In this document: positions 1 to 8,712 of the stretch, piece after piece | Layout of the letters: every line of letters begins with the position of its first letter | Numbering within the stretch: position 1 is the first letter of the stretch | Assembly (NCBI RefSeq): GCF_913773735.1 | Contig: NZ_CAJYEB010000014.1 | Span: 62,001 to 126,000, forward strand | From: an uncultured Massilia sp. | Lineage (GTDB): Bacteria > Pseudomonadota > Gammaproteobacteria > Burkholderiales > Burkholderiaceae_D | Direction: 5' to 3' | Length of the DNA stretch: 64,000 bases | Notes under the pieces: generated by a model | What the model saw: only the letters and a program-made list of their open reading frames with translations | Told to the model about the DNA's origin: nothing | Databases searched by the model: none | Made by a program: the position numbers and the translations under genes

Positions 1-1
1 A

Positions 2-943
2 AATGGCCGACTGAACCAGGTGCCGATCGCCTCGCGCGCCGACCTGGAGAACGTTGAGGCGGTCTGGGTCGACCTGAACGATCCCACCGACGAGGAACGC
101 GCCTGGGTCAAGGCCAAGTACGACGTGGTGCTACCGGGCGAGGACGAAGTATCGGATATCGAAGCCTCCGCGCGCTATTACGAGGGCGAGAACGGCGACC
201 TGCACCTGCGCACCGATTTCCTGCGCGAGGAAGAGGACGGGCCGTCGCGCATCGTCACCGTCGCCTTCATCCTGTCCAAGAAAGTCCTGTTCTCGGTCCA
301 CGTCGACGACTTGCCGGTGTTCCGCCTGGTGCGCCTGCGCGCGCGCTCGCGTCCCGGCTCGATCGAGGATTACATGGACGTGCTGCTCGACCTGTACGCC
401 ACCGACGCCGAGTACTCGGCCGATGCGCTGGAAGGCATCTACGAAAGCCTGGAGGCGGTCAGCCAGCGCGTGCTGCAGAAGGAATTCACCGACCAGGACG
501 CGGCCGCCGCGCTGAATGCGATCGCCCACGAGGAAGACTTGAACGGCCGCATCCGCCGCAACATGATGGATACCCGGCGCGCCGTCAGCTTCCTGATGCG
601 CGGCCGCCTGCTGAACTCGGAACAGTTCGAGGAGGCGCGCCAGATCCTGCGCGACATCGAGTCGCTGGACGGCCATACCTCGTTCCTGTTCGATAAGGTG
701 AACTTCCTGATGGACGCCACCGTCGGCTTCATCAACATCAACCAGAACAAGATCATCAAGATCTTCTCGGTGGCGTCGGTCGCCTTCCTGCCGCCGACGC
801 TGATCGCCAGCATCTACGGCATGAACTTCGAATTCCTGCCGGAGCTGCACTGGAAGTTCGGCTACGGCTGGTCGTTGTCCCTGATGGTCGTCAGCGCCAT
901 CGCGCCATTCCTGTATTTCCGCCACCGCGGCTGGCTCAAGTAA
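2..943 (+). CDS. corA: Magnesium/cobalt transporter CorA, 5'-truncated by the window edge
   Basis: CorA forms a pentameric inner-membrane channel for Mg2+ and Co2+. The reading frame is open from base 2 with no stop, and the residues before the GTG at 20 (NGRLNQ) fit the usual CorA N-terminus, so the true start lies upstream of the window and that GTG is an internal valine. The C-terminus holds the family signature YGMNF followed by FLPEL, between the two closing membrane helices, and ends with a short basic tail (RHRGWLK). The central part is the long helical cytoplasmic domain. Only the first dozen or so residues are likely missing. Confidence 0.93.
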   Translation, partial: NGRLNQVPIASRADLENVEAVWVDLNDPTDEERAWVKAKYDVVLPGEDEVSDIEASARYYEGENGDLHLRTDFLREEEDGPSRIVTVAFILSKKVLFSVHVDDLPVFRLVRLRARSRPGSIEDYMDVLLDLYATDAEYSADALEGIYESLEAVSQRVLQKEFTDQDAAAALNAIAHEEDLNGRIRRNMMDTRRAVSFLMRGRLLNSEQFEEARQILRDIESLDGHTSFLFDKVNFLMDATVGFININQNKIIKIFSVASVAFLPPTLIASIYGMNFEFLPELHWKFGYGWSLSLMVVSAIAPFLYFRHRGWLK

Positions 944-1042
944 CGTCACGCCCCGCCCGCATGGGCATGCATTTCCGCTGCATGCCCGCTCTCCCTCGAT
1001 ACGTTCGCGCATGGCAAGAATGTTCAAGCATGTTGACATGTG

Positions 1043-1061
1043 AATGAGAATTGTTATCATT
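1043..1061. promoter_or_regulatory. Fur box upstream of the siderophore receptor
   Basis: The 19-mer AATGAGAATTGTTATCATT is an imperfect palindrome with AATGA/TCATT ends and closely resembles Fur operators. It lies about 75 bases before the receptor start, where bound Fur-Fe2+ would block transcription. This also argues against the earlier ATG at 1040, which overlaps the operator. Confidence 0.75.
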
Positions 1062-1135
1062 CGTGTTTTCAATACGCTGCCTGCATGATACAGGAACAGC
1101 GTGTCCTCATTCACACACGACGAACTGGAACATCG

Positions 1136-3337
1136 ATGAACAAGCACGCGCACGCCTGCCGGCGCCTCAATCTCGACCGCCTTGCCCTCCTGGTCAGCCT
1201 CGCCGCCCCGCTGGCGGCGCAGGCCGCGGGGCCGGACGAGGCGCCGGACGCGCCGGGGCCGGTCCAGCAGGTCAGGGTGAGCGGCGTGAAGGACGGCGCG
1301 GGCGCCTACCTGGCCGGCAAGGACAGCACCGCCGTCCCGCTGGACCTGACGCTGCGCGAGACGCCGCAGTCGGTGACGATCGTGACGCGCCAGCGCATGG
1401 ACGACCAGCTGATGATGTCGGTGACCGACGTCGTCAACAACGCCACCGGCGTCTCGGTCAACCAGTACGAGACCAACCGCGCCGGCTTCACGGCGCGCGG
1501 CTTCGACATCGACAACCTGCAGATCGACGGCATCCCGACCACCTGGGAGCAGCAGTGGAGCGGCGGCGAAGTGGCGAGCAGCCTGGCGATCTACGACCGC
1601 GTCGACGTCGTGCGCGGCGCGACCGGCCTGATGACCGGCGCCGGCAACCCGTCGGCGGCGATCAACCTGGTGCGCAAGCGCGCCACCAGCAAGACCCTGG
1701 CCGCCACGGTGGAGGCGGGCATCGGCCGCTGGAACGAGCGGCGCGTGATGGGCGACGTGTCCTCGCCGCTGAACACGTCCGGCTCGGTGCGCCTGCGCGT
1801 GGTCGGCGAGCACACCGGGGGCGATACCTGGGTCGACCTGGCGAAGAAGGAAAGCAATACCCTGTACGCGACGGTCGACGCCGACCTGGGCCGCGCCACC
1901 ACGCTGTCGGCCGGCTTCGGCCGCCAGGAAAACCGGCAGGACAGCCCGATGTGGGGCGGCCTGCCGTACTGGTACACCGACGGCGGCAAGATCGACTGGG
2001 ACGTGTCGAAGACGACCTCCGCCTCCTGGAGCCGGTGGCCGACCACCTACGACAACGGCTTCGTGAACCTCGAGCACGCGTTCGACAACGGCTGGACGGT
2101 GCGCGCCAACTACAGCCACGGCGACCGCAAGTCCGATTCCTACCTGCTGTACCTGTCGGGCGTGCCCGACCGCGCGACCGGCCTGGGGATGAACGCCTTC
2201 TCGGGCTCCTACCTGACGCGCACGAAGAAGGAAGACGTCGGCCTGTACGCCAGCGGCCCGTTCGACCTGTTCGGCCGCCGCCACGAAGCGGCGTTCGGCT
2301 ACATGCACATGAAGCAGGACTTCACGTCGGACAGCCGCGCCGCCGACTACGGCAGCCAGGATCCGTCGGTGGGCGATTTCAACCACTGGAACGGCGCCGC
2401 CTACCCGACGCCGGCCTGGGGCCCGCTGAGCTTCTACGAGGAAGGCACGACGAAGCAGGAAGCGCTGTACGGCGTGGCGCGGTTCGCGCTGGCGGACCCG
2501 CTCAAGCTGATCGTCGGCGCCCGCGTCACCGACTACGAGAAGACCGGCCATGGCCTGTACACCGCCGCCTATTCGATCAGGCACGACAGCGAAGTGACGC
2601 CGTACGCCGGCCTGATCTGGGACATCGACCGCACCTTCTCGGCCTATGCGAGCTATACCGACATCTTCCAGCCGCAGAACTACAAGGACCTGGCCGGCAA
2701 CATCCTGGAACCGATCGTCGGCAAGAACTACGAAGCGGGCGTGAAGGGCGAATTCCTGGACGGCCGCCTGCACGGCGCGTTCGCCGTCTTCAGGATCGAG
2801 CAGGACAAGCTGGCCCAGGCCGCCGGCACGGTCGACCGCGACGGCGCCGGTCCCCTGATCCCCGAGGCGTACTACCGCGCCGCGTCCGGCGCCAGGAGCG
2901 AAGGCGTCGAGTTCGAGCTGACCGGCGAACTGGCGCGCGGCTGGAACGCCAGCGCCGGCTACACCCAGTTCCGCGCCAAGGATGCCGACGGCGTCGACCT
3001 GAACAGCGTCTACCCGCGCCGCCTGTTGCGCGTGTTCACCACCTACCGCCTGCCGGACGCCTGGAGCCGGCTGACGGTGGGCGGCGGCGTGAACTGGGAA
3101 GGCCGCACCTACACGGTCGACCCGAACGCCCCGGGCGGCACCAGCGGCCTGATCGAGCAGGAGGCGTTCGGCCTCGTCAACCTGATGGCGCGCTACGAGT
3201 TCGACAAGCAGCTGTCGGCCCAGCTGAACATCGACAACGCGTTCGACAAGAAGCACTTCGGCATGTTCGCGGCCTACGGCGCGCTGACGTACGCGGCGCC
3301 GCGCCGGGCGGCGCTGACGCTGCGCTACCGCTTCTGA
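1136..3337 (+). CDS. TonB-dependent siderophore receptor
   Basis: Outer-membrane receptor of 733 aa for a ferric siderophore, powered by TonB-ExbBD. It begins with a signal peptide (hydrophobic about residues 16-29, cleavage near AQA-AG), then a TonB-box-like VQQVRVSG at about 42-50, a plug domain with the RETPQSVTIVTRQ signature of siderophore receptors, and a beta-barrel ending in RYRF, the usual terminal aromatic. There is no N-terminal signalling (STN) domain, so it does not look like a FecA-type surface-signalling receptor. The ATG at 1136 is chosen because a signal peptide follows directly, while the upstream in-frame ATG overlaps the Fur box. The substrate cannot be named from sequence. 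Confidence 0.92.
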   Translation: MNKHAHACRRLNLDRLALLVSLAAPLAAQAAGPDEAPDAPGPVQQVRVSGVKDGAGAYLAGKDSTAVPLDLTLRETPQSVTIVTRQRMDDQLMMSVTDVVNNATGVSVNQYETNRAGFTARGFDIDNLQIDGIPTTWEQQWSGGEVASSLAIYDRVDVVRGATGLMTGAGNPSAAINLVRKRATSKTLAATVEAGIGRWNERRVMGDVSSPLNTSGSVRLRVVGEHTGGDTWVDLAKKESNTLYATVDADLGRATTLSAGFGRQENRQDSPMWGGLPYWYTDGGKIDWDVSKTTSASWSRWPTTYDNGFVNLEHAFDNGWTVRANYSHGDRKSDSYLLYLSGVPDRATGLGMNAFSGSYLTRTKKEDVGLYASGPFDLFGRRHEAAFGYMHMKQDFTSDSRAADYGSQDPSVGDFNHWNGAAYPTPAWGPLSFYEEGTTKQEALYGVARFALADPLKLIVGARVTDYEKTGHGLYTAAYSIRHDSEVTPYAGLIWDIDRTFSAYASYTDIFQPQNYKDLAGNILEPIVGKNYEAGVKGEFLDGRLHGAFAVFRIEQDKLAQAAGTVDRDGAGPLIPEAYYRAASGARSEGVEFELTGELARGWNASAGYTQFRAKDADGVDLNSVYPRRLLRVFTTYRLPDAWSRLTVGGGVNWEGRTYTVDPNAPGGTSGLIEQEAFGLVNLMARYEFDKQLSAQLNIDNAFDKKHFGMFAAYGALTYAAPRRAALTLRYRF

Positions 3338-3392
3338 TCCATGCCGTCGCTCCCGCTGTCGCGGAAACGCCCAACCTGAACGCGAGGTCGCC

Positions 3393-4649
3393 ATGCGCGC
3401 ATTCTGGACCGTGGTCCATCGTTATCTCGGCCTGCTGACCGCGGGCTTCCTGTTCGTCAGCGGCGTCACCGGCGCCGTCATCTCGTGGGACCACGAGCTC
3501 GACGACGTGCTCAACCCGCACCTGATGGAAGCGCGCACGACGGGCCGCGCGCAGCCCTCGCTCGACCTGGCGCGCGAGGTCGAGGCGCGCTATCCGGACA
3601 TCCGCGTGTCCTACGTGCCGCTGCATCCGCAACCCGGCGAGTCGCTGGCGCTGGGCGTGTCGCCGCGCTTCGACCCCGCCACCGGCGACCTGACCAGGCC
3701 CGGCTTCAACCAGGTGTTCGTGGATCCGGTCAGCGGCGCGGAACTGGGCAAGCGCGCGTGGGGCGCCGTGTGGCCGATCAGCCGCGAGACCTTCGTGTCC
3801 TTCCTCTACCGCCTGCACTACACGCTGCACATCCCCGAGCTATGGGGCATCGACCGCTGGGGCCTGTGGCTGATGGGCGGCATCGCGCTGGTGTGGATGG
3901 TCGACAGCGTCGTCGGCTTCTACCTGACGCTGCCGGTGCGGCGCAGGCAGGCGGGCCAGTTCGAGACCCGCAAGGGCTGGTGGCGGCGCTGGCAGCCGGC
4001 GTGGCAGGTGCGCTGGCGGGGCGGACCGAGCAAGCTGAATTTCGACCTGCACCGCGCCTTCGGCCTGTGGACGTGGATCCTGCTGTTCATCCTCGCGTTT
4101 ACCGCGTTCTCGCTGAACCTGTACAACGAAGTGTTCTATCCGGTGATGCGCAAGGTGTCGCAGGTGACGCCGACGCCGTTCGACACCCGCCCGATGGCCG
4201 ACAAGCAGCACTATGTCGCGCCGCGCGTGCCGTTCGCCGAGGTGGTCGAACGGGCGGGCGCCGAGGCGCGGCGGCGCGGCTGGCGCGAGCCGGTCGGCAG
4301 CATCTATTATGCGCAGGAGTTCGGCATCTACATGGTCAGCCTGTACGAACCGGGCAACGACCACGGCGCCGGCGGCGTCGGCCCCGCACTGCTGTACTAC
4401 GACGGCGCCGACGGCCGCCTGCTGGGCCAGCGCCAGCCCTGGAAGGGCACGGCGGCCGACATCTTCGTGCAGGCCCAGTTCCCGCTGCATTCCGGGCGCA
4501 TCCTCGGCCTGCCCGGGCGCATACTGATTTCGCTCATGGGCATCGTCGTCGCCATGCTGAGCGTGACCGGGGTGATCCTATGGTGGCGCAAGCGCGCCTC
4601 GCGCCGGGTCGCGGCGCTGCAGCGCCGGCCCATGATGCGGCGGGTCTGA
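3393..4649 (+). CDS. PepSY-associated transmembrane protein, iron-linked
   Basis: 418-aa inner-membrane protein of the PepSY_TM family, often encoded next to siderophore receptors and proposed to help reduce or release iron in the periplasm. Four membrane segments are visible: around residues 5-30 (starting WTVVHRYLGLL), 155-180, 225-255 and 370-395 (ending LWWRKR). Periplasmic PepSY-like stretches lie between them. The conserved His in HRYLG and others near LHYTLHIPELWG are typical and may bind haem. It starts 55 bases after the receptor stop with a GAGG ribosome site, so it is probably co-transcribed and under the same Fur box. The iron-reductase role is an inference. Confidence 0.8.
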   Translation: MRAFWTVVHRYLGLLTAGFLFVSGVTGAVISWDHELDDVLNPHLMEARTTGRAQPSLDLAREVEARYPDIRVSYVPLHPQPGESLALGVSPRFDPATGDLTRPGFNQVFVDPVSGAELGKRAWGAVWPISRETFVSFLYRLHYTLHIPELWGIDRWGLWLMGGIALVWMVDSVVGFYLTLPVRRRQAGQFETRKGWWRRWQPAWQVRWRGGPSKLNFDLHRAFGLWTWILLFILAFTAFSLNLYNEVFYPVMRKVSQVTPTPFDTRPMADKQHYVAPRVPFAEVVERAGAEARRRGWREPVGSIYYAQEFGIYMVSLYEPGNDHGAGGVGPALLYYDGADGRLLGQRQPWKGTAADIFVQAQFPLHSGRILGLPGRILISLMGIVVAMLSVTGVILWWRKRASRRVAALQRRPMMRRV

Positions 4650-4650
4650 C

Positions 4651-4674
4651 GGGCCGGCCGCGGCGGGCCGGCCC
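4651..4674. terminator. GC-rich hairpin between convergent genes
   Basis: GGGCCGGCC pairs with GGCCGGCCC across a short loop, just after the PepSY stop and before the convergent hemL stop at 4729. It has no T-run, so it may slow or protect transcripts rather than act as a classical intrinsic terminator. Confidence 0.3.
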
Positions 4675-4728
4675 TGCGGGGGGCGCCCGCAGGCGCGGTC
4701 AAGCGGGCGCGCGCCGCGGGGTGCGCCC

Positions 4729-6021
4729 TTACGCCAGGCGCGCGAACACCCGGCGCGCCGCGGCCACCGTTTCCGCGATGACGGCATCGTCGTGCGCCGC
4801 CGACACGAAGCCGGCCTCGAACATGGCCGGCGCGAAGTACACGCCCTCGTCCAGCATGCCGTGGAAGAAGCTGTTGAACTTCGCCTTGTCGCCGGCCATC
4901 ATCTGGCCGTAGCTGGCCGGGATCGTCGACGAGAAATACATGCCGAACATGCCGCCCACGGCGTCGGCGCAGAACGCCACGCCCGCTTCGCTGGCCGCCG
5001 CCGCCAGGCCATCGACCAGCTTCTGCGTCTGCGCCGCCAGGTGCGCGTAGAAGCCCGGCTGCTGCACCAGCTTGAGCGTGGTCATGCCGGCGGCGACGGC
5101 CACCGGATTGCCCGACAGCGTGCCGGCCTGGTAGACCGGGCCCACCGGGGCCATCTTTTCCATCAGGTCGGCGCGGCCGCCGAAGGCCGCCACCGGCATG
5201 CCGCCGCCGATGACCTTGCCCAGCGCCGTCAGGTCCGGCCGGATGCCGTACAGTTCCTGGGCGCCGCCGAGGCCCACGCGGAAACCCGACATCACTTCGT
5301 CGAAGATCAGCACGGCGCCGTGCTCGGTGCACAGCTCGCGCATGCGGCCCAGGAATTCCGGGGTGGCGCGGATCAGGTTCATGTTGCCGGCCACGGCTTC
5401 CACGATCACGCAGGCGATGGTGTCGCCCATCGAGGCGAACGCGTCTTCCAGCTGCGGGACGTTGTTGTAGTCGAGGACCAGCGTGTGCTTGACGAAGTCT
5501 TCCGGCACGCCGGCCGAGGTCGGGTTGCCGAACGTCAGCAGGCCCGAGCCGGCCTTCACCAGCAACGAGTCGGCGTGGCCGTGGTAGCAGCCCTCGAACT
5601 TGACGATCTTGTCGCGGCCGGTGGCGCCGCGCGCCAGGCGCAGCGCGCTCATGGTCGCCTCGGTGCCCGAGGACACCAGGCGCACTTGCTCGATCGACGG
5701 CACCAGGCGGCACAGCTCCTCGGCGATCTCGATCTCGCCCTCGGTCGGGGCGCCGAACGACAGGCCGCGCGCGGCGGCGTCCTGCACCGCCTTGATGACC
5801 TGCGGATGGGCGTGGCCGACGATGGCCGGGCCCCAGGAGCCGATGTAGTCGATGTAGCGCTTGCCGTCGGCGTCCCAGAAATAAGGACCCTCGGCGCGCG
5901 TGATGAAGCGCGGGGTGCCGCCCACCGAGCGGAAGGCGCGCACCGGGGAATTCACGCCGCCCGGCGTGGTCTGCTGGGCGCGGGCGAACAGGATATCGTT
6001 TTTCGAAGTGGATTCGGTCAT
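4729..6021 (-). CDS. hemL: Glutamate-1-semialdehyde 2,1-aminomutase
   Basis: PLP enzyme of 430 aa that converts glutamate-1-semialdehyde to 5-aminolevulinate, the C5-route precursor of haem. The N-terminus ([13 protein letters not shown]) and the PLP-lysine context [10 protein letters not shown] (Lys about 269) are diagnostic of HemL rather than a generic class-III aminotransferase. Length matches the family. The ATG at 6021 gives the standard N-terminus; the frame stays open upstream but only through the shadow of thiD. thiD lies 20 bases upstream on the same strand, so the two are probably co-transcribed, an arrangement common in betaproteobacteria. Confidence 0.97.
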   Translation of the reverse strand: MTESTSKNDILFARAQQTTPGGVNSPVRAFRSVGGTPRFITRAEGPYFWDADGKRYIDYIGSWGPAIVGHAHPQVIKAVQDAAARGLSFGAPTEGEIEIAEELCRLVPSIEQVRLVSSGTEATMSALRLARGATGRDKIVKFEGCYHGHADSLLVKAGSGLLTFGNPTSAGVPEDFVKHTLVLDYNNVPQLEDAFASMGDTIACVIVEAVAGNMNLIRATPEFLGRMRELCTEHGAVLIFDEVMSGFRVGLGGAQELYGIRPDLTALGKVIGGGMPVAAFGGRADLMEKMAPVGPVYQAGTLSGNPVAVAAGMTTLKLVQQPGFYAHLAAQTQKLVDGLAAAASEAGVAFCADAVGGMFGMYFSSTIPASYGQMMAGDKAKFNSFFHGMLDEGVYFAPAMFEAGFVSAAHDDAVIAETVAAARRVFARLA

Positions 6022-6041
6022 GGCTTGGCTCGGTTCTGGGT

Positions 6042-6863
6042 TCAGCAGGCCCCGCCGGGGGCGCGGAACAGTTTGTTGGGAATCAGGCGGCCCATGCCGA
6101 AGCGGCAGGCGTTCGCCAGCGCGCCGTCGACGTAGCCCCGGGCCGCGGCAAGGGCGTCGGCCGCGGTCGCGCTGCGCGCCATGCCGGCGGCCAGCGCGGC
6201 CGACAGCGTGGTGCCGGCGCCGACGAAGGGGCCGGGCAGGTGCTGGCGCCACGGCAGGCCGGCGACCTGGCCGTCGCGGTCGTACAGGTTGTCGGTGCGC
6301 GCGCCGTCCCCGCCGCCCACGCCCGTCACCAGCACGTGGCCGCAGCCGAGGGCCGCCAGCTCCGCCACGTCCGCCGGCAGCGCGGCATCGGTGCCGGGGT
6401 CGCGCCAGCAGTCGGCGAAGCGGGCCAGCTCCGGCTGCGACAGCATCAGCACGCTGGCCTGCGGCACCAGCAGCTGGTGCAGCAGGGTCAGCAGGTCGTC
6501 GTCGCGCACGCCCCAGTCGGGCAGGGCGCTGGTGAACGGGTCCAGCACCAGCGGCACGTCGGCATAGTCGGAAACGATTTCGGCGATCGCGGCGACCTGT
6601 TCCAGGCTGGCCATGGCGCCGACCTTGATCGCGGCGATCGGCATGTCCTCGAGCAGCATGCGGGCCTGGTGCACCACCAGGGCGTGGTCGACCGGTTGCA
6701 GGTCGTCGACGCGCGCGGAATCGGCCACCAGCAGGCCGGTCACCACGGACAGCGCGTGGCAACCGTGCATGGCGAAGACGGCCACATCCGACTGGATGCC
6801 CAGCGCGCCGACCGGGTCGGCCGGTCCGAAGGTGAGGATGAGAGGGGACGGTTGGTTTTGCAC
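6042..6863 (-). CDS. thiD: Hydroxymethylpyrimidine/phosphomethylpyrimidine kinase
   Basis: Ribokinase-fold kinase (273 aa from the GTG at 6863) that phosphorylates HMP and HMP-P in thiamine synthesis. It shows the N-terminal [18 protein letters not shown] and the C-terminal anion-hole loop [13 protein letters not shown]. In E. coli ThiD this loop reads GTGCTLS; here Cys is Thr. I chose the GTG because alignable sequence starts there ([12 protein letters not shown]); longer versions reach back through an open frame, and a GGAGG lies about 22 bases upstream, so the start is uncertain. Upstream of hemL and divergent from the rubredoxin gene. Confidence 0.85.
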   Translation of the reverse strand: MQNQPSPLILTFGPADPVGALGIQSDVAVFAMHGCHALSVVTGLLVADSARVDDLQPVDHALVVHQARMLLEDMPIAAIKVGAMASLEQVAAIAEIVSDYADVPLVLDPFTSALPDWGVRDDDLLTLLHQLLVPQASVLMLSQPELARFADCWRDPGTDAALPADVAELAALGCGHVLVTGVGGGDGARTDNLYDRDGQVAGLPWRQHLPGPFVGAGTTLSAALAAGMARSATAADALAAARGYVDGALANACRFGMGRLIPNKLFRAPGGAC

Positions 6864-6978
6864 AGCGGGTAGATTAAGATACCTGACCTCCCATTTTACT
6901 AGAGGGAACGGCGAAAGACCTACAGCGCATCGCGCCGCCCGCGCCGTTCCCGTCCCCCACACCATAAGGAATCATGAC

Positions 6979-7164
6979 GTGAGCAATGAAACGCAGCCCT
7001 ACCAGACCTGGATGTGCCTGATCTGCGGCTGGGTCTACGACGAGGCCGCCGGCGCGCCGGACGACGGCATCGCCCCCGGCACCCGCTGGGCCGACGTTCC
7101 GATGAACTGGACGTGCCCGGAATGCGGCGCGCGCAAGGACGATTTTGAAATGACGGCCATCTGA
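6979..7164 (+). CDS. Rubredoxin
   Basis: 61-aa one-iron electron carrier. Two CxxC knuckles, CLICG and CPECGA, plus the family landmarks WVYDEAAG, PGTRW and the Trp before the second knuckle, identify it. The start is GTG at 6979, set by an AAGGA ribosome site 8 bases upstream. It is divergent from thiD; the roughly 115 bases between them must hold both promoters. The redox partner cannot be identified here. Confidence 0.93.
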   Translation: MSNETQPYQTWMCLICGWVYDEAAGAPDDGIAPGTRWADVPMNWTCPECGARKDDFEMTAI

Positions 7165-7322
7165 ACGTAACATTCAATCAACGGACGGTAATCTCCAGTC
7201 AACACGCGCGGGAATGACCCGCATTCCCGCACCGTCCCGGTCAAGTTGACTCATTGCAACACTTCGCGCACAAGCCGCAACCCCTGTGCTATCGTGCGGT
7301 TTCATGCTGAAGTGAAACGAAT

Positions 7323-7712
7323 ATGACGACGCAACCGACAGGCTTGAAGATCATGGTGATCGACGACAGCAATACCATCCGTCGTTCCGCCGAGATTTTC
7401 CTGACCCAGGCCGGCCACGAGGTGGTGCTGGCCGAGGACGGCTTCGATGCGCTGGCCAAGATCGCCGACCATCATCCGGCGCTGGTGTTCTGCGACATCC
7501 TGATGCCGCGCCTGGACGGTTACCAGACCTGCGCGCTGATCAAGAAGAGCGCCCGGTTCCATGCCACCCCCGTCGTCATGCTGTCGTCCAAGGATGGGCT
7601 GTTCGACCGTGCGCGCGGCGCGATGGTCGGCTCGAGCGCCTACCTGACCAAGCCGTTTACCAAGGACAGCCTGCTGGCCGCCGTGCGCGCGCACGCCGCG
7701 CCGGCGCAATGA
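7323..7712 (+). CDS. pilG: Response regulator PilG of the type IV pilus chemosensory system
   Basis: Stand-alone CheY-like receiver of 129 aa: acidic pair in MVIDDS, phospho-Asp in VFCDILMPRLDGY, Thr/Ser at VVMLSS and Lys in YLTKPF. It has no output domain. In Pseudomonas PilG works with the ChpA kinase to stimulate pilus extension and cAMP signalling; here it is first of five consecutive genes of that system. The stop overlaps the next start by 4 bases (ATGA). An inverted repeat (GTTTCA...TGAAAC, 7299-7318) lies directly before the start codon. Confidence 0.92.
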   Translation: MTTQPTGLKIMVIDDSNTIRRSAEIFLTQAGHEVVLAEDGFDALAKIADHHPALVFCDILMPRLDGYQTCALIKKSARFHATPVVMLSSKDGLFDRARGAMVGSSAYLTKPFTKDSLLAAVRAHAAPAQ

Positions 7713-8104
7713 AGAACAACGATGCGGAGCCCGCCGTGGCCATACACAAGATCCTGATTGTCGACGACTCCCCGACCGAACGCTACTACCTCACCGACAT
7801 CCTGGTGCGCAACGGCTTTTCCGTGACCACCGCCGTCAACGGCGAGGAAGCGCTGGCCAAGATCCGCGCCGAGCGCCCCGAGCTGATCCTGATGGACGTC
7901 GTGATGCCGGGAGCGAACGGCTTCCAGGTCACGCGCGCGATCTCGCGCGACCCGGAACTGTCCTCGGTGCCGGTGATCATCTGCAGCAGCAAGAACCAGG
8001 AAACCGACCGCATCTGGGGCATGCGCCAGGGCGCCAGGGATTACCTCGTCAAGCCGGTCGACCCGCAACTGCTGCTGGCCAGCATCGCCACGATCGACGC
8101 CTGA
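7709..8104 (+). CDS. pilH: Response regulator PilH of the type IV pilus chemosensory system
   Basis: Second single-domain receiver, 131 aa: [18 protein letters not shown] at the N-terminus, phospho-Asp in [15 protein letters not shown] and KPVD near the end. PilH generally opposes PilG, acting as a phosphate sink or promoting retraction. Its ATG overlaps the pilG stop, which suggests translational coupling, and it is followed directly by the CheW-like pilI gene. Confidence 0.92.
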   Translation: MKNNDAEPAVAIHKILIVDDSPTERYYLTDILVRNGFSVTTAVNGEEALAKIRAERPELILMDVVMPGANGFQVTRAISRDPELSSVPVIICSSKNQETDRIWGMRQGARDYLVKPVDPQLLLASIATIDA

Positions 8105-8105
8105 C

Positions 8106-8684
8106 ATGGCGGCCGGCGACCTCGGCGACGTGTCCGCTCCCGGCGCACCGGCCCCCGGCGCAGGCGCGGCCGCGCGCCGGCAGCGCCTGCGCGCCTACCA
8201 GGAAAGCCTGCTCGAGCGCATGCAGGCCGCGCGCACCAGCAACGGCGCGCACGCGCACCAGCTCGGCCTCGAGATCGGCGGCGTGCACTACCTGCTCGAC
8301 CTGCTCGAGGCCGGCGAGATCGTCCCGCTGCCGCCGCTGGCGCCGGTGCCGCTGACACGGTCCTGGTACCTCGGCCTGGCCAACGTCCGCGGCACCCTGG
8401 TCGGCGTGATCGACCTGGCGCGCTACCTGGCGGACGCCGCCGGGCCGGCGCCCGCGCCCGTGCCCGCCACCGGCGCGGCGCGCCTGGTGACGTTCGCCCC
8501 CGCCCTCGGTTTTCCCTGCGCGCTGCTGGCCGGGCGCGTGGTCGGCCTGCGTCACGCGGCCGACATGACGCCGGACGGCGCGCGCCTGCGCGACGCCGAC
8601 GGCAAGGCCTGGACCCCGCTGTCCCTGTCCGCCCTGGTGCGCGAAGAGCGCTTCCTGCAGGTCGGGCTGGCGGACGGCGCATGA
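8106..8684 (+). CDS. pilI: CheW-like coupling protein PilI
   Basis: 192-aa CheW-domain adaptor linking the receptor PilJ to the ChpA kinase. The CheW core runs from about residue 55 ([14 protein letters not shown]) through [21 protein letters not shown], the conserved strand/turn of CheW proteins. The first 35 residues are an Ala/Pro/Gly-rich lead-in. It starts one base after the pilH stop, and position in the operon supports the name. Sequence similarity to other CheW proteins is modest, as is usual for PilI. Confidence 0.88.
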   Translation: MAAGDLGDVSAPGAPAPGAGAAARRQRLRAYQESLLERMQAARTSNGAHAHQLGLEIGGVHYLLDLLEAGEIVPLPPLAPVPLTRSWYLGLANVRGTLVGVIDLARYLADAAGPAPAPVPATGAARLVTFAPALGFPCALLAGRVVGLRHAADMTPDGARLRDADGKAWTPLSLSALVREERFLQVGLADGA

Positions 8685-8712
8685 CGACAACGGTTACTGC
8701 ACTGGAGCTGCA

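Noticed and set aside
1040-1135. Earlier start for the siderophore receptor
   Set aside because: It would place the start codon in the Fur box and a non-hydrophobic leader before the signal peptide.
4729-6762. hemL as a 677-residue fusion with an upstream domain
   Set aside because: The upstream part is the out-of-frame shadow of thiD; HemL proteins are about 430 residues and start at 6021.
7240-7300. Sigma-54 or sigma-28 promoter for the pil operon
   Set aside because: No GG-N10-GC pair is seen, and TCAAGTT at 7241 lacks a GCCG element at the right distance.
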